Below, piece by piece: positions 32,321 through 44,983 of a stretch of DNA of 64,000 nucleotides. The position numbers were made by a program, and so were the translations under genes. How positions within the stretch are numbered: position 1 is the first letter of the stretch; the number at the start of each line of letters is the position of its first letter. The stretch is from assembly GCA_012064385.1 (NCBI GenBank), contig QRDG01000478.1:1-64000 (forward strand). Direction: 5' to 3'. Source of the DNA: Puccinellia tenuiflora. Taxonomy: Eukaryota; Streptophyta; Magnoliopsida; Poales; Poaceae. The notes beneath the pieces were generated by a model. That model was not told the origin of the DNA. It worked only from the letters and a program-made list of their open reading frames with translations, and did no database searches.

Positions 32321-33681
32321 GACAGAATAATAGAACGTTCAGGAGCCATATCAGTTGTACCATCTGAACTTAACTGCATCAATTCCATGTTATCTGATGC
32401 TTCTGAAGTAACTGGAGATTGCTCGTCATAAGCCTGTAACAAATCAACCATCTCCTGCACAACATGTAATTGCACTGTAGCACGACATTTATGATCACGA
32501 GACCAACGTTCTCCACATGTGAAACACAGACCCTTAGCCCTTCTGTAATTTTTAAGCGCAGACAGTTTGTCGTCTGCCGAATGTTGAGACTCCACAACCT
32601 TGCTGGACTGTACACTCTTAGTGTCATCTGTGATACGAGAGTGCACAGGGACAACATGTTGTGACCTTCTCCCTGAATGAGATAACGACTGAATAGGGTT
32701 CAAGCCTTCACCAACTTCCTCTTGCACCAATGCTATTGTATAAGCTGTGTCAAGGTCTTGCGGTAATTGGACAGCCACAAGCACCCGCACTGCCGGTTTC
32801 AATCCATCAATAAGGCGAGTAACATAGTGCAACTGATCAGGTCTCTCCTCATAAGCTGCTAGTTGATCGATCAACTCTGCAAACTGAGCAACATAAACCT
32901 CTACTGAAGACAACTGCACCAATTTGTACAACCTATGGATCAAGGACTGATGCTGATTTCGACCAAACCTCAGAATCACTTCCTGACTGAATTCTCGCCA
33001 CTTAAACTTGCGAATAGAAGACTGAACTGACGGAAGCCAGCGAGCTGCAGGACCCGAAAACTGCAAGGAGGCCAATCGAACCCAGAGCGATGGAGCTGTT
33101 CCATACATCTCGAAATAGTCCTCGCACTGAATCTGCCAGAGCTTCGGTTGGTCGCCATCAAATTTTGGCACATCCATTCGGGGCATGCGGTGGCGAGAAA
33201 CAGCATCAGCAGAATCATCGTCCAAATCGAAGGAACGCGGAGCAGGAGTATGAACTTGTGCTGAACGCATACCTCTTGCCGGAGGCGGTATGTAGGGACC
33301 ATGAGCCCCTACTGTCGGCCTCCTTGTAGTCGGGGTACCGTGGTGCCCATCCGGGCCGGTCTCCGCGTCGCTGGCCGTGGCCCGCTGAGAAGCGTCAGGG
33401 TCCTCGGCGGCGGCGAGACCAATCCGCACGCGGATCACCTCCAAACTCTACTGGAGCGTAGATTCGACCGCGTCTGTGTAGACTTGCATGTCATTTTGAG
33501 CCTTGGATGTACAACTGTGGATCATTGGCTGGATGCGACGCTCCACCGCCGAGTCCATGGCTTCATTGACGGCGGAGGAGATCATGGCGCGTAGATCCTG
33601 TTGCTGCTTCTCATGGCGCGCCTCCGCTGCCTTCTCCACCGTGTCGAAGATATCGCGGCCCTCGTCGGAGAGGTTCTCCAT
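32278..33681 (-). pseudogene. Gypsy gag region, broken
   Basis: From an ATG at 33681 the frame runs through a coiled-coil-like stretch (MENLSDEGRDIFDTVEKAAE) to an in-frame stop at 33448-33450. It continues in the same frame with the gag core (FDGDQPKLWQIQCEDYFEMY) and a zinc knuckle CFTCGERWSRDHKC. It reaches a second stop at 32278-32280, where the reading frame shifts at the protease active-site region. Confidence 0.85.
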
Positions 33682-33769
33682 GGCGCGTAGGCGAGCTCTC
33701 TCTGCGGCTACTCGAGATCTGGTCTCCAGGACGGAATTTAGTGGAAAAATTTCTGGCTCTGATACCAAT

Positions 33770-34083
33770 TGTTAGCTACACACTCGATCTACTACTCAGG
33801 ATCATAGACGAGTGTAGCAATTACAGGATTTCGGAAGAGGAGATCTTAGTTTTCTCAAATCGAATTACAAGAGGAAAGAGGAACAGAGCCTAGGCTAGGC
33901 CGCCAACTATTTCGCCCCATGTCTTCTGTCATCGACGTCTTCCTTTTATCCTCAGCCACTCACGCGTGGACAGCTCAGCTTCAGGTCCACGTCTGCTTGG
34001 GATACCTAGTACTCTCCTTGCGCTCGCGCCGTTCACGTTGTGCCACTGCCAGTGGGGCCGTCTCGTTAGCAGAGATGCTAACA
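33770..34083 (-). repeat. 5' LTR of the gypsy element
   Basis: On the minus strand it begins TGTTAGCATCTC and ends GTGTAGCTAACA, a TG...CA pair inside a short inverted repeat, and is followed three bases later by TGGTATCAGAGCC, the initiator tRNA-Met primer-binding site. About 314 bp. Confidence 0.85.
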
Positions 34084-34499
34084 GACCAGCAGCCCGGCTT
34101 CGATTTCTACAATGCACCGGTGCTTAGCGTCACCAACGGAGGGACGTTATCGGTGCTTCGTTTATCTAGAAAGTGCACCGGAGTAGAGATATGGACACGT
34201 CGTCGTCAAGGTGCAGGTAACGAGACTAATAATGGAGATGACGAATTGACGATGGCATGTGCTGCCAGCTCAGTAAGATGATCCGGCTACAACGACCCGA
34301 GCAGAGTAAGATGGACATGGTGCAATGCATGTGCGTAGGTGAGATGAGCGGTGTGTTGCTTATCCAGGACAACAAAAATTACATGTTCATTGCCGATCTT
34401 GAAGCCGGGACAATGGAGAATGTCACGGAGTTGTTGCGCGGTGTTCTCGCGGGAGCCATACCGTTTGAGATGGATTGGCCGGCCTTCTTCACATCTTGA
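34084..34499 (+). pseudogene. F-box gene C-terminal fragment, cut by the gypsy LTR
   Basis: The segment directly outside the LTR resembles the 3' third of the F-box gene at 50695-52128. Shared features are GGGACGTTATCGGTG, the frame ending (MFIADLEAGTMENVTELLRG ... FEMDWPAFF) and a stop at the equivalent place. The F-box and middle are missing and the frame is disturbed near 34255. It is a relic of a third family member. Confidence 0.7.
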
Positions 34500-34682
34500 T
34501 TGGCGGGCGGTACAATCAAGCTGACTAAACTGGGAGGTGTCAACTCATTTTTGGGAAGAATATTTGGTTGGTGATCTTTGACCGGGTTAATTGCTATATA
34601 TACTATGAGTTGAGCGTGGTATTTAATGAATTTTAGGTTCTGTGTAGCAGTACGTAGATTTGATGAACATACAAGTTAACTT

Positions 34683-34740
34683 CTCCCTCCGTTCCAAAAT
34701 AAGTGTCTTGAATTTATCCAAATATAAATCTTTATTATTA
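34683..34740 (+). mobile_element. Stowaway MITE fragment
   Basis: CTCCCTCCGTTCCAAAATAA is the standard Stowaway terminal repeat of grasses, continuing AGTGTCTTGAATTTATCC. The opposite terminus was not found before 34977, so it is truncated. The rest of 34500-34976 shows nothing else. Confidence 0.65.
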
Positions 34741-34976
34741 TTGTCTAATGAGAGAAAACACCAGTTCAATATGATTACAAATGCTCCATATTCTGGTATG
34801 CATGGATCCGTGATACTTGGCTTTGTCCATATGGCCGCCGCTTCTTCCATCAGGACCATCCTGGACACATTGATCACTAATTCACTATTGCTGCTCACAC
34901 CCTCCATCTCCTATGGCCACCGTCTAGATCTACCATGGCACATGCCACTTTCTTTCTAACTAGCGGGGCATGAATG

Positions 34977-35388
34977 GGAAAACTCGCAGGTGAGCCCGAT
35001 TTCACCTACACCCTCGGATTTCGCAAAATTCAAAAAATAGTAAAACTTTTTGAAAAATTCTGAAAAAAATGGGGTGCATATGTATACAAGTTCTTCACAT
35101 CCGTGCAAATTTTAGAATAAAATGACATTCTATGCGCTCTGTGTAAAAAAGACAAAATAAGACATTGAAAACATGTGTATTCAAAAAAAATTCTGACAAC
35201 TCGGGTTGTCTTTTTTGCACAGACCATATGAAATATCATTTGATTATGAGAATTTACACGAGTGTGAAGAACTTGTATACATATGCACCCCATTTTTTTC
35301 AGATTTTTTTTTCATGTTTTACTATTTTTTTGATTTTTGCGAAAATAAAGGGTGTAGGTGCACCCGGGCGCTATTCGTCCGCACTCGT
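34977..35388. mobile_element. 412-bp Mutator-type foldback MITE
   Basis: 8-bp target duplication CATGAATG (34969-34976 and 35389-35396). Inverted inner arms: CACCTACACCC / GGGTGTAGGTG and ATGTATACAAGTTCTTCACA / GTGAAGAACTTGTATACATA. The outermost bases are poorly conserved. Non-coding; same general design as 11518-11923. Confidence 0.75.
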
Positions 35389-36229
35389 CATGAATGTGAG
35401 TCATCTACTAACTATATTAAAGACAAACGAAATGGAGGCCTCTCCGCGCTCAGCGACTGTAGCTAGCTACAGCTACTGTAGTTGCTACAGTTGCTACAGT
35501 AGCCAACTATAGTAGCCACGATCCCGGCCGTCGAACGGTGATCCGACGGCCCGGGAACGCGTCCGTGACGGTTTTGCAAAAAGGCCCCTTACTGATCGAC
35601 AAATCAAACCCGCAATCCACAAAAACGCGAGGGGAAGGACTGAATTGCGAATTACGAGAAAGACAGGGACTTTTATGTAAAACTGCACGCATAATTCCCC
35701 CTCCCCCCTCCTCTCCTTCTCTCTCCTACACGGCCGCGGCGTCGCCGCGGCCGCCGACGCGGCGCGCGGCCACCCCGCTCCTCCTCGCTCGAATCCGAGC
35801 AAACCGAGAGCTCCGCCGCCGTGCCCTTTCCCTCCTCGTCGCAGATCAGCCGCCGGAACGCCGCGCCGTCGCCGGGATCGCCGCCGCCGCGCCCGCTGCC
35901 GTCCGCGTGCCGCCGCCGCCGCTCCGGCGACCCAGAAGAGGCGGAGCCGCTAGCTGCGGGTGCCCCGCATCGACACGCGTCCGACGCGTCCAGACGCGTG
36001 TCCCAGCTCCCGTTGGGTCGACGTCGGCGACGTCGACACCGCCGCGGCACAGCTCCACCACCGTGACATCATGTGGGACTGGGCTGGGAATGGGCTGGTT
36101 GCTGGGCCGGCCTGGTTGCTCTGCGCCTGCGTCGGCCCTTCTTTTGTATTTTTTTCTGTTTTCCAAAACAATTGTAATTTTTCAAATACAGCTCCAAACC
36201 AATTCATACCAGTTTTATAAAATTTGGCA

Positions 36230-39200
36230 CAACAAAAAAAGTCATTTGAACAACTTTGAGACCTTCTCCAAAATATTCCAAACCTTAAAGTTTTTAGATA
36301 ATACATAAAGAGTTATTCAACGCCTTCATGTCATTTTTTAAACATGAATTTGATAATTTTGATTTGAACTCAAATAAAGTCCACAAAAATAATATTAGCA
36401 ATAACATTCAGTATGAAGAACCCAACAATATTTTTTTTCGGTAAAAAACATCTCATTTAAATATAGTTTGTTAAATCATTCAAATAGAACTACCCACTTA
36501 TACCATGGACTTCAAAAAATCGAAACAACTACTAAGAGGTAATGGTGCACAATATTTTTTTCGGTAAAAAACATCTCATTTAAATATAGTTTGTTAAATC
36601 ATTCAAATAGAACTACCCACTTATACCATGGACTTCAAAAAATCAAAACAACTACTAAGAGGTAATGGGTCCACAAAAATAATATTAGCAATAACATTCA
36701 GTATGAAGAACCCAACAATATTTTTTTTCGGTAAAAAACATCTCATTTAAATATAGTTTGTTAAATCATTCAAATAGAACTACCCACTTATACCATGGAC
36801 TTCAAAAAATCGAAACAACTACTAAGAGGTAATGGTGCACAATATTTTTTTTTCGGTAAAAACATCTCATTTAAATATAGTTTGTTAAAACATTCAAATA
36901 GAGCTACCCACTTATACCATGGACTTCAAAAAATTGAAACAACTACTAAGAGGTAATGGTGCAAAATCAGTAACTTTAACCTGCATATGATCAACTTTTC
37001 AATTTGGACAAAATAGTCATTTGAACAACTTTGAGACCTTCTCCAAAATATTCCAAACCTTAGATTTTTTAGATAATACATAAAGAGTTATTCAACACCT
37101 TCATGTCATTTTTTTTAAAACATGAATTTGATAATTCTTTTTTGAACTCAAATAAAGTCCACAAACGCCTTCATGTCATTTTTTAAAACATGAATTTGAT
37201 AATTTTGTTTTGAACTCAAATAAAGTCCACAAAAATAATATTAGCAATAACATTCAGTATGAAGAACCCAACAATATTTTTTTCGGTAAAAAACATCTCA
37301 TTTAAATATAGTTTGTTAAATCATTCAAGTAGAACTACCCACTTATACCATGGACTTAAAAAAATCGAAACAACTACTAAGAGGTAATGGTGCACAATAT
37401 TTTTTTTCGGTAAAAAACATCTCATTTAAATATAGTTTGTTAAATCATTCAAATAGAACTACCCACTTATACCATGGACTTCAAAAAAATCGAAACAACT
37501 ACTAAGAGGTAATGGTGCACAATATTTTTTTTCGGTAAAAAACATCTCATTTAAATATAGTTTGTTAAATCATTCAAATAGAACTACCCACTTATACCAT
37601 GGACTTCAAAAAATCGAAACAACTACTAAGAGGTAATGGTACAAAATCAGTAACTTTAACCTGCATATGATCAACTTTTCAATTTGGACAAAATAGTCAT
37701 TTGAAATACTTTGAGACCTTCTCCAAAATATGCCAAACCTTAGATTTTTTTAGATAATACATAAAGAGTTATTCAACGCCTTCATGTCATTGATTTAAAC
37801 ATGAATTTGATAATTTTGATTTGAACTCAAATAAAGTCCACAAAAATAATATTAGCAATAACATTCAGTATGAAGAACCCAACAATATTTTTTTTGGTAA
37901 AAACATCTCATTTAAATATAGTTTGTTAAATCATTCAAATAGAACTACCCACTTATACCATGGACTTCAAAAATCGAAACAACTACTAAGAGGTAATGGT
38001 GCACAATATTTTTTTCAGTAAAAAACATCTCATTTAAATATAGTTTGTTAAATCATTCAAATAGAACTACCCACTTATACCATGGACTTCAAAAAATCGA
38101 AACAACTACTAAGAGGTAATGGGTGCACAAAAATAATATTAGCAATAACATTCAGTATGAAGAACCCAACAATATTTTTTTCGGTAAAAAACATCTCATT
38201 TAAATATAGTTTGTTAAATCATTCAAATAGAACTACCCACTTATACCATGGACTTCAAAAAATCGAAACAACTACTAAGAGGTAATGGTGCAAAATCAGT
38301 AACTTTAACCTGCATATGATCAACTTTTCAATTTGGACAAAATAGTCATTTGAACTACTTTGAGACCTTCTCCAAAATATTCCAAACCTTAGATTTTTTA
38401 GATAATACATAAAGAGTTATTCAACACCTTCATGTCATTTTTTTAAAACATGAATTTGATAATTCTGTTTTGAACTCAAATAAAGTCCACAAACGCCTTC
38501 ATGTCATTTTTTTAAAACATGAATTTGATAATTTTGTTTTGAACTCAAATAAAGTCCACAAAAATAATATTAGCAATAACATTCAGTATGAAGAACCCAA
38601 CAATATTTTTTTCGGTAAAAAACATCTCATTTAAATATAGTTTGTTAAATCATTCAAGTAGAACTACCCACTTATACCATGGACTTAAAAAAAATCGAAA
38701 CAACTACTAAGAGGTAATGGTGCACAATATTTTTTTCGGTAAAAAACATCTCATTTAAATATAGTTTGTTAAATCATTCAAATAGAACTACCCACTTATA
38801 CCATGGACTTCAAAAAAATCGAAACAACTACTAAGAGGTAATGGTGCACAATATTTTTTTTCGGTAAAAGACATCTCATTTAAATATAGTTTGTTAAATC
38901 ATTCAAATAGAACTACCCACTTATACCATGGACTTCAAAAAACGAAACAACTACTAAGAGGTAATGGTGCAAAATCAGTAACTTTAACCTGCATATGATC
39001 AACTTTTCAATTTGGACAAAATAGTCATTTGAAATACTTTGAGACCTTCTCCAAAATATTCCAAACCTTAGATTTTTTAGATAATACATATAGAGTTATT
39101 CAACACCTTCATGTCATTTTTTTTAAAACATGAATTTCATAATTCTGCTTTGAACTCAAATAAAGTCCACAAAATAATATCAGCAATAACATTCAGTATG

Positions 39201-39350
39201 AAGAACCCAACAATAATTTTTTTGGGGTTAAAAACATCTCATTTAAATAGAGTTTGTTAAATCATTCAAATAGAACTACCCACTTATACCATGGATTTCA
39301 AAAAATCGAAACAACTACTAAGAGGTAATGGTGCAAAATCAGTAACTTTA
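36230..39350 (+). repeat. Satellite-like array with higher-order structure inside Helitron 2
   Basis: A ~122-bp unit marked by CTACCCACTTATACCATGGA occurs 14 times (near 36489, 36612, 36779, 36904, 37334, 37458, 37583, 37944, 38066, 38232, 38663, 38788, 38912, 39274). Groups of about three units are separated by a second block (AACCTGCATATGATCAACTT ... TTTGAGACCTTCTCCAAAAT) at about 36968, 37648, 38297 and 38975, giving a higher-order period of 650-680 bp. Confidence 0.9.
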
Positions 39351-42096
39351 ACTAGATCCACCAACACAATATGAAAATATATCAGCCTTTTCACAAAAAA
39401 AAGGCTGGCTACTGCCTGCATATGATCAACTTTTAAATTTGGACATTTCAAACTTTCAAATGTCCTCCAAATCTGATAACTTCACAAATGAAAAAAGAAA
39501 ACGAATCTGAACAACTTCCCAATTTCAACAAATTTCAAAATCTGAACCATTTTCAGCCTCAAACTTCCTTTGCATTTCAATAATTTCCAGTCGTACGCAC
39601 TTCTAAAATGTTGACATTTTCCCAAGATTCAATTTCACCAAAACAGCACGACGTACAAATTTGAATATTTTAAATTTTTCAGATGCCTTTCAAACCTACC
39701 CCTTCTAAAAGAAATCAAATCTAAATAACTTCCTAATTCTGAAATAGAACATGCTTTAGGTAATTTAAAACGCTTTACAGATATTTTTTACGGTATTCAA
39801 TGAATTTCCAAAAAACTACTAAATGCTGCAAAATCATTACATTTCAAATTGCTAAAATATTGCAAGTGCTCCACAATATATCGACATGTTCAACAAAATA
39901 AATGGTACTTATTAATGCAAAAATACAAACATGTTTAAGCAATCCAAATTGGCTACTATTTATATACAAAAATCCACATAAATATAATCAACAATATCAT
40001 TCAATATGATAGACCCAATAAAAGAATTTGGTAGAAACCACCTTACTTAAATACAACTACCCATTTGTATTATGGGCTCCAAAATATAACTAATTAAGAA
40101 TACCAAAAATGCATGTTTTGAAAAATAGCTAATTCGAACATATTTCCCAAACATACAACTAAAAGAAGAGGCTTTAAATCACATAGAAATATCCAAACTT
40201 AAGGCAGAACACAATCTGCTAATTAAACTTCATACTAAAAGTTTACTTTCTTCCTGATGTATCCGTCACTAGAAGATATTAGACATGCTCTCAATCTGAT
40301 TACTTTATGTTGCTTAGGACACTATGTATTGTTCCCTTTGCTGACTACCATTAACTTCTAACTTTACAGATTCTTATAGTGTGGCAGGTAGTAGATATTG
40401 ACAAGGAGTTGCAGCGGCCAACAGCTCTCAATGGTTCCATTTGTCTATCTCGAACGGATTAACAAGATGCACCCCTGATAGGAGGCTGACAGATTCAGAA
40501 TGTGCACGACACCTTCAGAATAGTTGTTGTTGTAGCATTATCAATGAAGTGCTCACATTAAAGCCTGTTCACATCAATGAAGTCTGCTCCAAATTATTAT
40601 CCTGCTCATGAGATCCAATCTGTAGCAAGAGTACCATTTACAAGAGAAATGACAGAGCATGTTTTATTTCCGAAATGTGATCATCTTAAATTCTCATATT
40701 TGCTTGACTGGATAGAAGAAATATTCAGCATTGTTCTAAGACTCTAATCCAGAACTAATTGCTTTTTCTGTAAGCAAAATGTCACGGGAGCGGCGTGTTC
40801 TTATGGCATGTTTTGACTGTTCTTATAGCAACATGGTAGTTCATTGTATAGCCTATTTTTAAACACATCCCTCCATTAGCATTTTGGTTAATTCCTTGGA
40901 AAAAATTGTTCTAAAATCAGATTAAAGGTTGTTGTTAGAGCATGGTCTGACTGTTATTATGCCAACAGTGTAGCTCTTGGTTGATTAGCAAAATGGGCAT
41001 AGTGTCAAAGTTAAAGAATTTATGTTATCTGATTATCTTTAGTGCATACTGGAAAACACGAGTAATATATCAAAACAATCAAGAGATTACATACAAACAA
41101 GTTATGCTAAAGGAAAAAAACTTGGAATACTCAAATTTTGTCACCATTCAAAAGGTAATTCAAATGCATGTCTCTTAATTTAAATTGAATATTGACCTTG
41201 AAATACAAACATGTTCGAACATTTCAACCTACTAAATGTTTGCATATTCTACAAAATAAATAAATAAAATGCTCACAAAAATGCTACCTATTCATAGCAG
41301 GATGAAAAAACATATTTGATAAAAAAAATTGAAAACTTCAAAATTCTCAACGGTTTCCAAATCTGAGCATTTGAAAAAACGAAAAAAACGAAAGCTTCCC
41401 ACTTTCACCAATTTTGAAAAATCGAACAAATTATAAATCAATATCTCCGAAATATATCAGTTGAAAAAAATACAAGTAATATATCAAAACAATCAGAAAA
41501 ATACATACAAACTACTTATGCTAGAGAATTTTTTTTGGATTATTCAAATTTTATCACCATTTGGAGGTAATTCAAATGCATATTTTCTAATTTCAATTTA
41601 ATATTGTCGCTCAAATACAAACATGTTCGAACATTTCAAACTACTAAATATTTGCATACTCTGCAAAATATATCAAAAATGCCCACAAAAAATGCTACCT
41701 ATTCATAGCAAAATAAAAACAATACTCCGATATTTCAACAAAATATATCGAACATGCTCAAGAAAAAAAACCGCCATGTACTTATAGCAAACTACAAATA
41801 TATTTAAATATTTCAATTTGGCCAAAATTTCGACACCATACGAATAAACTTTCCCCAAATGTGGAATCAAATTCAAAAGGATTTTTCTAATTTCAATTAA
41901 ATATTGACGTCGAAATACAAACATGTTTGAACATTTCAAACCACTAACTATTTAAATATTTTACAAAATATATCAAAAAATGCTCACAAAAAAAATGCTA
42001 CCTATTCATAACAAAATAAAAACATGTTTGAACATTCCAATTTAGCCAACATTTTGGTGAACAAAACATATATATATTGTACAAAAAAAAACCAAG

Positions 42097-42117
42097 GGCG
42101 TGGCGTGACGCCACGCC
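42097..42117 (+). other. Helitron 2 terminal hairpin
   Basis: GGCGTGGC / GCCACGCC stem with GTGAC loop, followed by AAATTCAACTAG, identical to Helitron 1. Confidence 0.85.
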
Positions 42118-42381
42118 AAATTCAACTAGTAAAGGAAGAGGATTGGACCACTACACAACAATTGCAAGCAATTGCTGCTTTACACAACTTCAATTTTCTC
42201 CACCACGTAAGCGTTTGGTACATCGGTTGCATCTAAAGGATGCAAGAGAGCGATGGTATATCATATCTTGGTATGTCCACACACAGAAAAAAAATATAAA
42301 GGAAGAGAATTAATTGATGTGGCAAGCCTATTTCGGAATGTCTAGGCGAACGAATTGAATTTGCAGATGATGCATCAAAAG

Positions 42382-42725
42382 TTATGGTGATTCGTCATTG
42401 GAACCGAGGAGCACCACTGGCCGTGTTCCAGGTGGGAGGCCGAGAACTTTGACGACCATTTGTTTGTTAAACACTATGCTGGTGTTGTTGCGGGTGTTCC
42501 TGAATTCACCTAGCTTAGGATCAATCTTGCCTATCATCCATTCAAGCAAGCCCTTGGGAGCTGAGAAAGCACATATATCCAGAAGAACACCCCACCCACG
42601 ACTTTCAATGAGCGCTCTCCGATCAGGTGTTAATCCCTTTACTATCTCCTTCAATCGAGCAGCCGCAAAACGAGTCTTCACCATGCAAATTTGATCGGAA
42701 TCCTTCATGGTTGTAGAAATGTGCG
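42382..42725 (-). pseudogene. Plant-mobile-domain-like exon fragment
   Basis: After an acceptor CTTTGGCAG at 42726, a frame with ATG at 42708 reads KDSDQICMVKTRFAAARLKE ... ESRGWGVLLDI ... LLEWMIGKIDPKLGEF ... QMVVKVLGLPPGTRPVVLLG. This pattern (helical region, WGxLL, WLxxxFDP-like, VxxVLGLP) is that of the N-terminal domain of transposon-associated plant mobile domain/Ulp1-type proteins. It stops at 42382 without the rest of the domain. The 250 bp up to Helitron 2 shows no continuation, so it is a truncated gene or element remnant. Confidence 0.5.
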
Positions 42726-43329
42726 CTGCCAAAGGAAAGAACAAAAACATGATTCGGTTTAAAAAATAACAATAATGCACATAGAAGAAAATAGTCAGAG
42801 TGCATGGAAGAAAAAAAATATTTTAGGAAGCAATTATAACATGTATGTCGAAGCAGTCAATTATTATTGAGAAAACATAATAAACCTATAAGGGAAGCAG
42901 AAGCATATAATTTCATCACGGTCAACATAGAAAATTCAATATAGAAGCATCCGTGTTTGAAAAGGATAATAAATCAATGCTTGCCGCCTAAAAAAATCAC
43001 ATTTGGATGATCTAAACTGGAAAAAATATCGTTAAAAGCATGGAAGTATTTTTCATGCATTGTTACTCTGACCATCATACACGACAAACAAAGAAGCATG
43101 TCTAAACATCTGTTTGCCGAAAACTCAGGTTTGGGATAACAATATACAGTACGATCTATATATTCAGACCTATATGAAGCTACGACCATAGCATGGTTTT
43201 CCAATTGGATCTGAAAACTAAGCTGCTGCAGACTACTAAAAAATGGATTTAATGCCTGAGAAACTAACGAAAAACAGTAGAAGATTCTATTACCAGATTT
43301 GGAGAATCGGAGAAAGGAAGCAATGGTTA

Positions 43330-43730
43330 TGTCAAAATCTTTCCTTGACGGAAGCGGTGCTTGGCAGTCCGGCGACAGTGCCGTCTCCGTGCTGCGGAGG
43401 ATGTGATTAGTCCAATGCGTGCGACCGAACGAATCGAATCGGGAAATGAAGCTATGGCTCTGCCAGCCAGAACCTTTCCTTGACGGAAGCGGCACCTGTC
43501 AATCCGGCGACAACGTCTCCGTGCGGCTGTGCGCCATGAAGAATCAGGTGCAGAATCGCAGTGTCAAGAATCTGCGGTGTAGTTCGATTCCGGAGTGGAG
43601 CAAGACGACCGGCGACTACGAGCTGATTTGCGGCGGCGATGGGGAGAGGAGCGAGGCGGACGAGGCGATGTGGAGCAGAGCGATACGCGAGGACGGGGCT
43701 GCTCGATTAATTAATTAATTGCCTCGCGGT
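43330..43730 (-). other. GC-rich putative first exon/5' region of the mobile-domain remnant
   Basis: GC content rises sharply here. Two diverged direct copies of a block (TCCTTGACGGAAGCGGTGCT at about 43344 and TCCTTGACGGAAGCGGCACC at about 43477) show a local duplication. No domain is recognisable. It could be the 5' UTR or first exon on the minus strand for the exon at 42725; the intervening 42726-43330 is AT-rich like an intron. Confidence 0.3.
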
Positions 43731-43734
43731 ATCC

Positions 43735-44830
43735 GTGCGGCTGTTTCGGGCTTAATTTTCGGTGGAAAAAAGGAAATGTGAATCGTCCGATTGAAAGCTG
43801 ATTGACGGTTCGCCGATCGTCCGACGATTCGCTTCCGATCGGACCCCGTTATGTAGTATTTACCCAAAAAGTTATGCCCAGCCTGTGTTAGTAGTCCACT
43901 TTTGATTGCTTGCATGGTTGTTGAAGGTTCGAATAGCCCAACCAATTAATGAGAGAATATAAGTGACATCAATCAGTACTTTTAATCTGTTAATTTTCTT
44001 GGTAGGATTTTTTTTAAGTGACCTTGTAAACAAGAAAGAGGGAGTACTCAAGAGGGCGTAGATGTTTGTCTCGGTTAAAAGTTAAAAGTCATAATTGTCT
44101 AGCAAAAGAAGAGTAGTTTTGTATGAGCTAGCAATAGCATGCATGTGTCCTTGACCAGTTGATCACACACTAGTGATTCACCACGAAACGATCGTGTACG
44201 CACAGCACAAAACACATAGATTGCATATAGCCACGAATCCACGATACAATACCTTACATGCATGACAACAGCTAGCAGCTTCGATCTTGCACAAGCACGG
44301 TCGACGACACACTAAATCTATAACTCTTATAAAGTAAAACCTTACTAAAATCCATTAGATATTTTCTATCTTAACATGTAAGCTATCCACATCATCCATT
44401 ATCTTAGTCAATCAATTTTTCATGTCATCTTCAGTAATAATAAATAATAGTACAACTTTCATGCAATATATTCATGTCATCTTTTTAAATAAATAATAGT
44501 ACATCTTTCATACAACATATCCATGTCATCTATGGAGGCGGCTGGCGTACTTGACATCCACCAAGACGTCCCAGTAGACCACCGACGGTTGGTGAATCCA
44601 TGGAAACTAAGTGGCTCTACGTTCTAATCCATCAGATGCTCCTAATCCTACGCGAAAGGAGGAGTCCGATTGGTCCGATCCCTGGCGGTGCTAAATCTGC
44701 TAGCACCTGACTAAAGATTGTTTAAGGAATATCGAATCGTATCACATAAATACGCAGAATTGGCTGGGACAATTTGTTGCAAAAATAGGAAGAACAGTGA
44801 TTTGAGCAATCTGTTGGTCTGATCCCTTGG
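43735..44830. other. Spacer
   Basis: No gene found. Around 44400-44530 a short block (AATAATAGTACAACTTTCAT, then CATGTCATCTT) recurs two to three times. Confidence 0.4.
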
Positions 44831-44831
44831 G

Positions 44832-44839
44832 TATATAAA
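44832..44839 (+). promoter_or_regulatory. TATA box of the cysteine-rich peptide gene
   Basis: TATATAAA lies about 150 bp upstream of the ATG at 44984. Confidence 0.5.
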
Positions 44840-44983
44840 TTAATAGGATTGCAATGGAACTGGGGCTATGCCCTTTTTATCTAAAAAAAATAAATTAATA
44901 GGACACCCAAACGAAGATACCTGTCATTGTTTCTTAAAAAACCACTCTGCTATAGAGAAGGATCAAAGAAGAGCTATTTCTCC

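Larger units (their letters stand above)
29288..34083 (-). mobile_element. Ty3/gypsy retrotransposon, 5' LTR to integrase, 3' end lost
   Basis: From the right: 5' LTR (34083-33770), tRNA-Met primer-binding site (33767-33755), gag, protease, RT, RNase H and integrase in gypsy order. The 3' LTR, purine tract and C-terminal part of integrase are missing; the sequence stops at the LINE remnant near 29287. The coding region has several stops and frameshifts, so the element is dead. The sub-lineage (perhaps a chromovirus such as Reina, given the ~314-bp LTR) is a guess because the chromodomain region is absent. Confidence 0.88.
35404..42129 (+). mobile_element. Helitron 2, non-autonomous, 6.73 kb
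   Basis: Begins TCTACTAACTATATTAAAG after A35403 and ends CAAATTCAACTAG before T42130, with the same terminal hairpin (42097-42117) as Helitron 1. A GC-rich first 770 bp parallels Helitron 1; its frames (for example 35538-36308) are low-complexity. A satellite-like array (36230-39350) follows. The rest is AT-rich. A less AT-biased stretch at about 40240-40980 (GTGGCAGGTAGTAGATATTG, CTCCAAATTATTATCCTGCT) may be captured sequence but shows no domain. No Rep/helicase or RPA. It inserted 7 bp beyond the target duplication of the MITE at 34977-35388. Confidence 0.85.

Noticed and set aside
35538..36308. 256-codon ORF at the head of Helitron 2
   Set aside because: Same reasoning: low-complexity translation that runs on into AT-rich non-coding sequence, no domain.
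36230..39350. CRISPR-like array
   Set aside because: Repeats are long, adjacent and diverged without unique short spacers; this is a eukaryotic satellite-like array in a Helitron.
44318..44345. TCTATAACTCTTATAAAG as another Helitron 5' end
   Set aside because: Resembles a 5' terminus, but no matching hairpin-CTAG end was found downstream on the same strand at a sensible distance.
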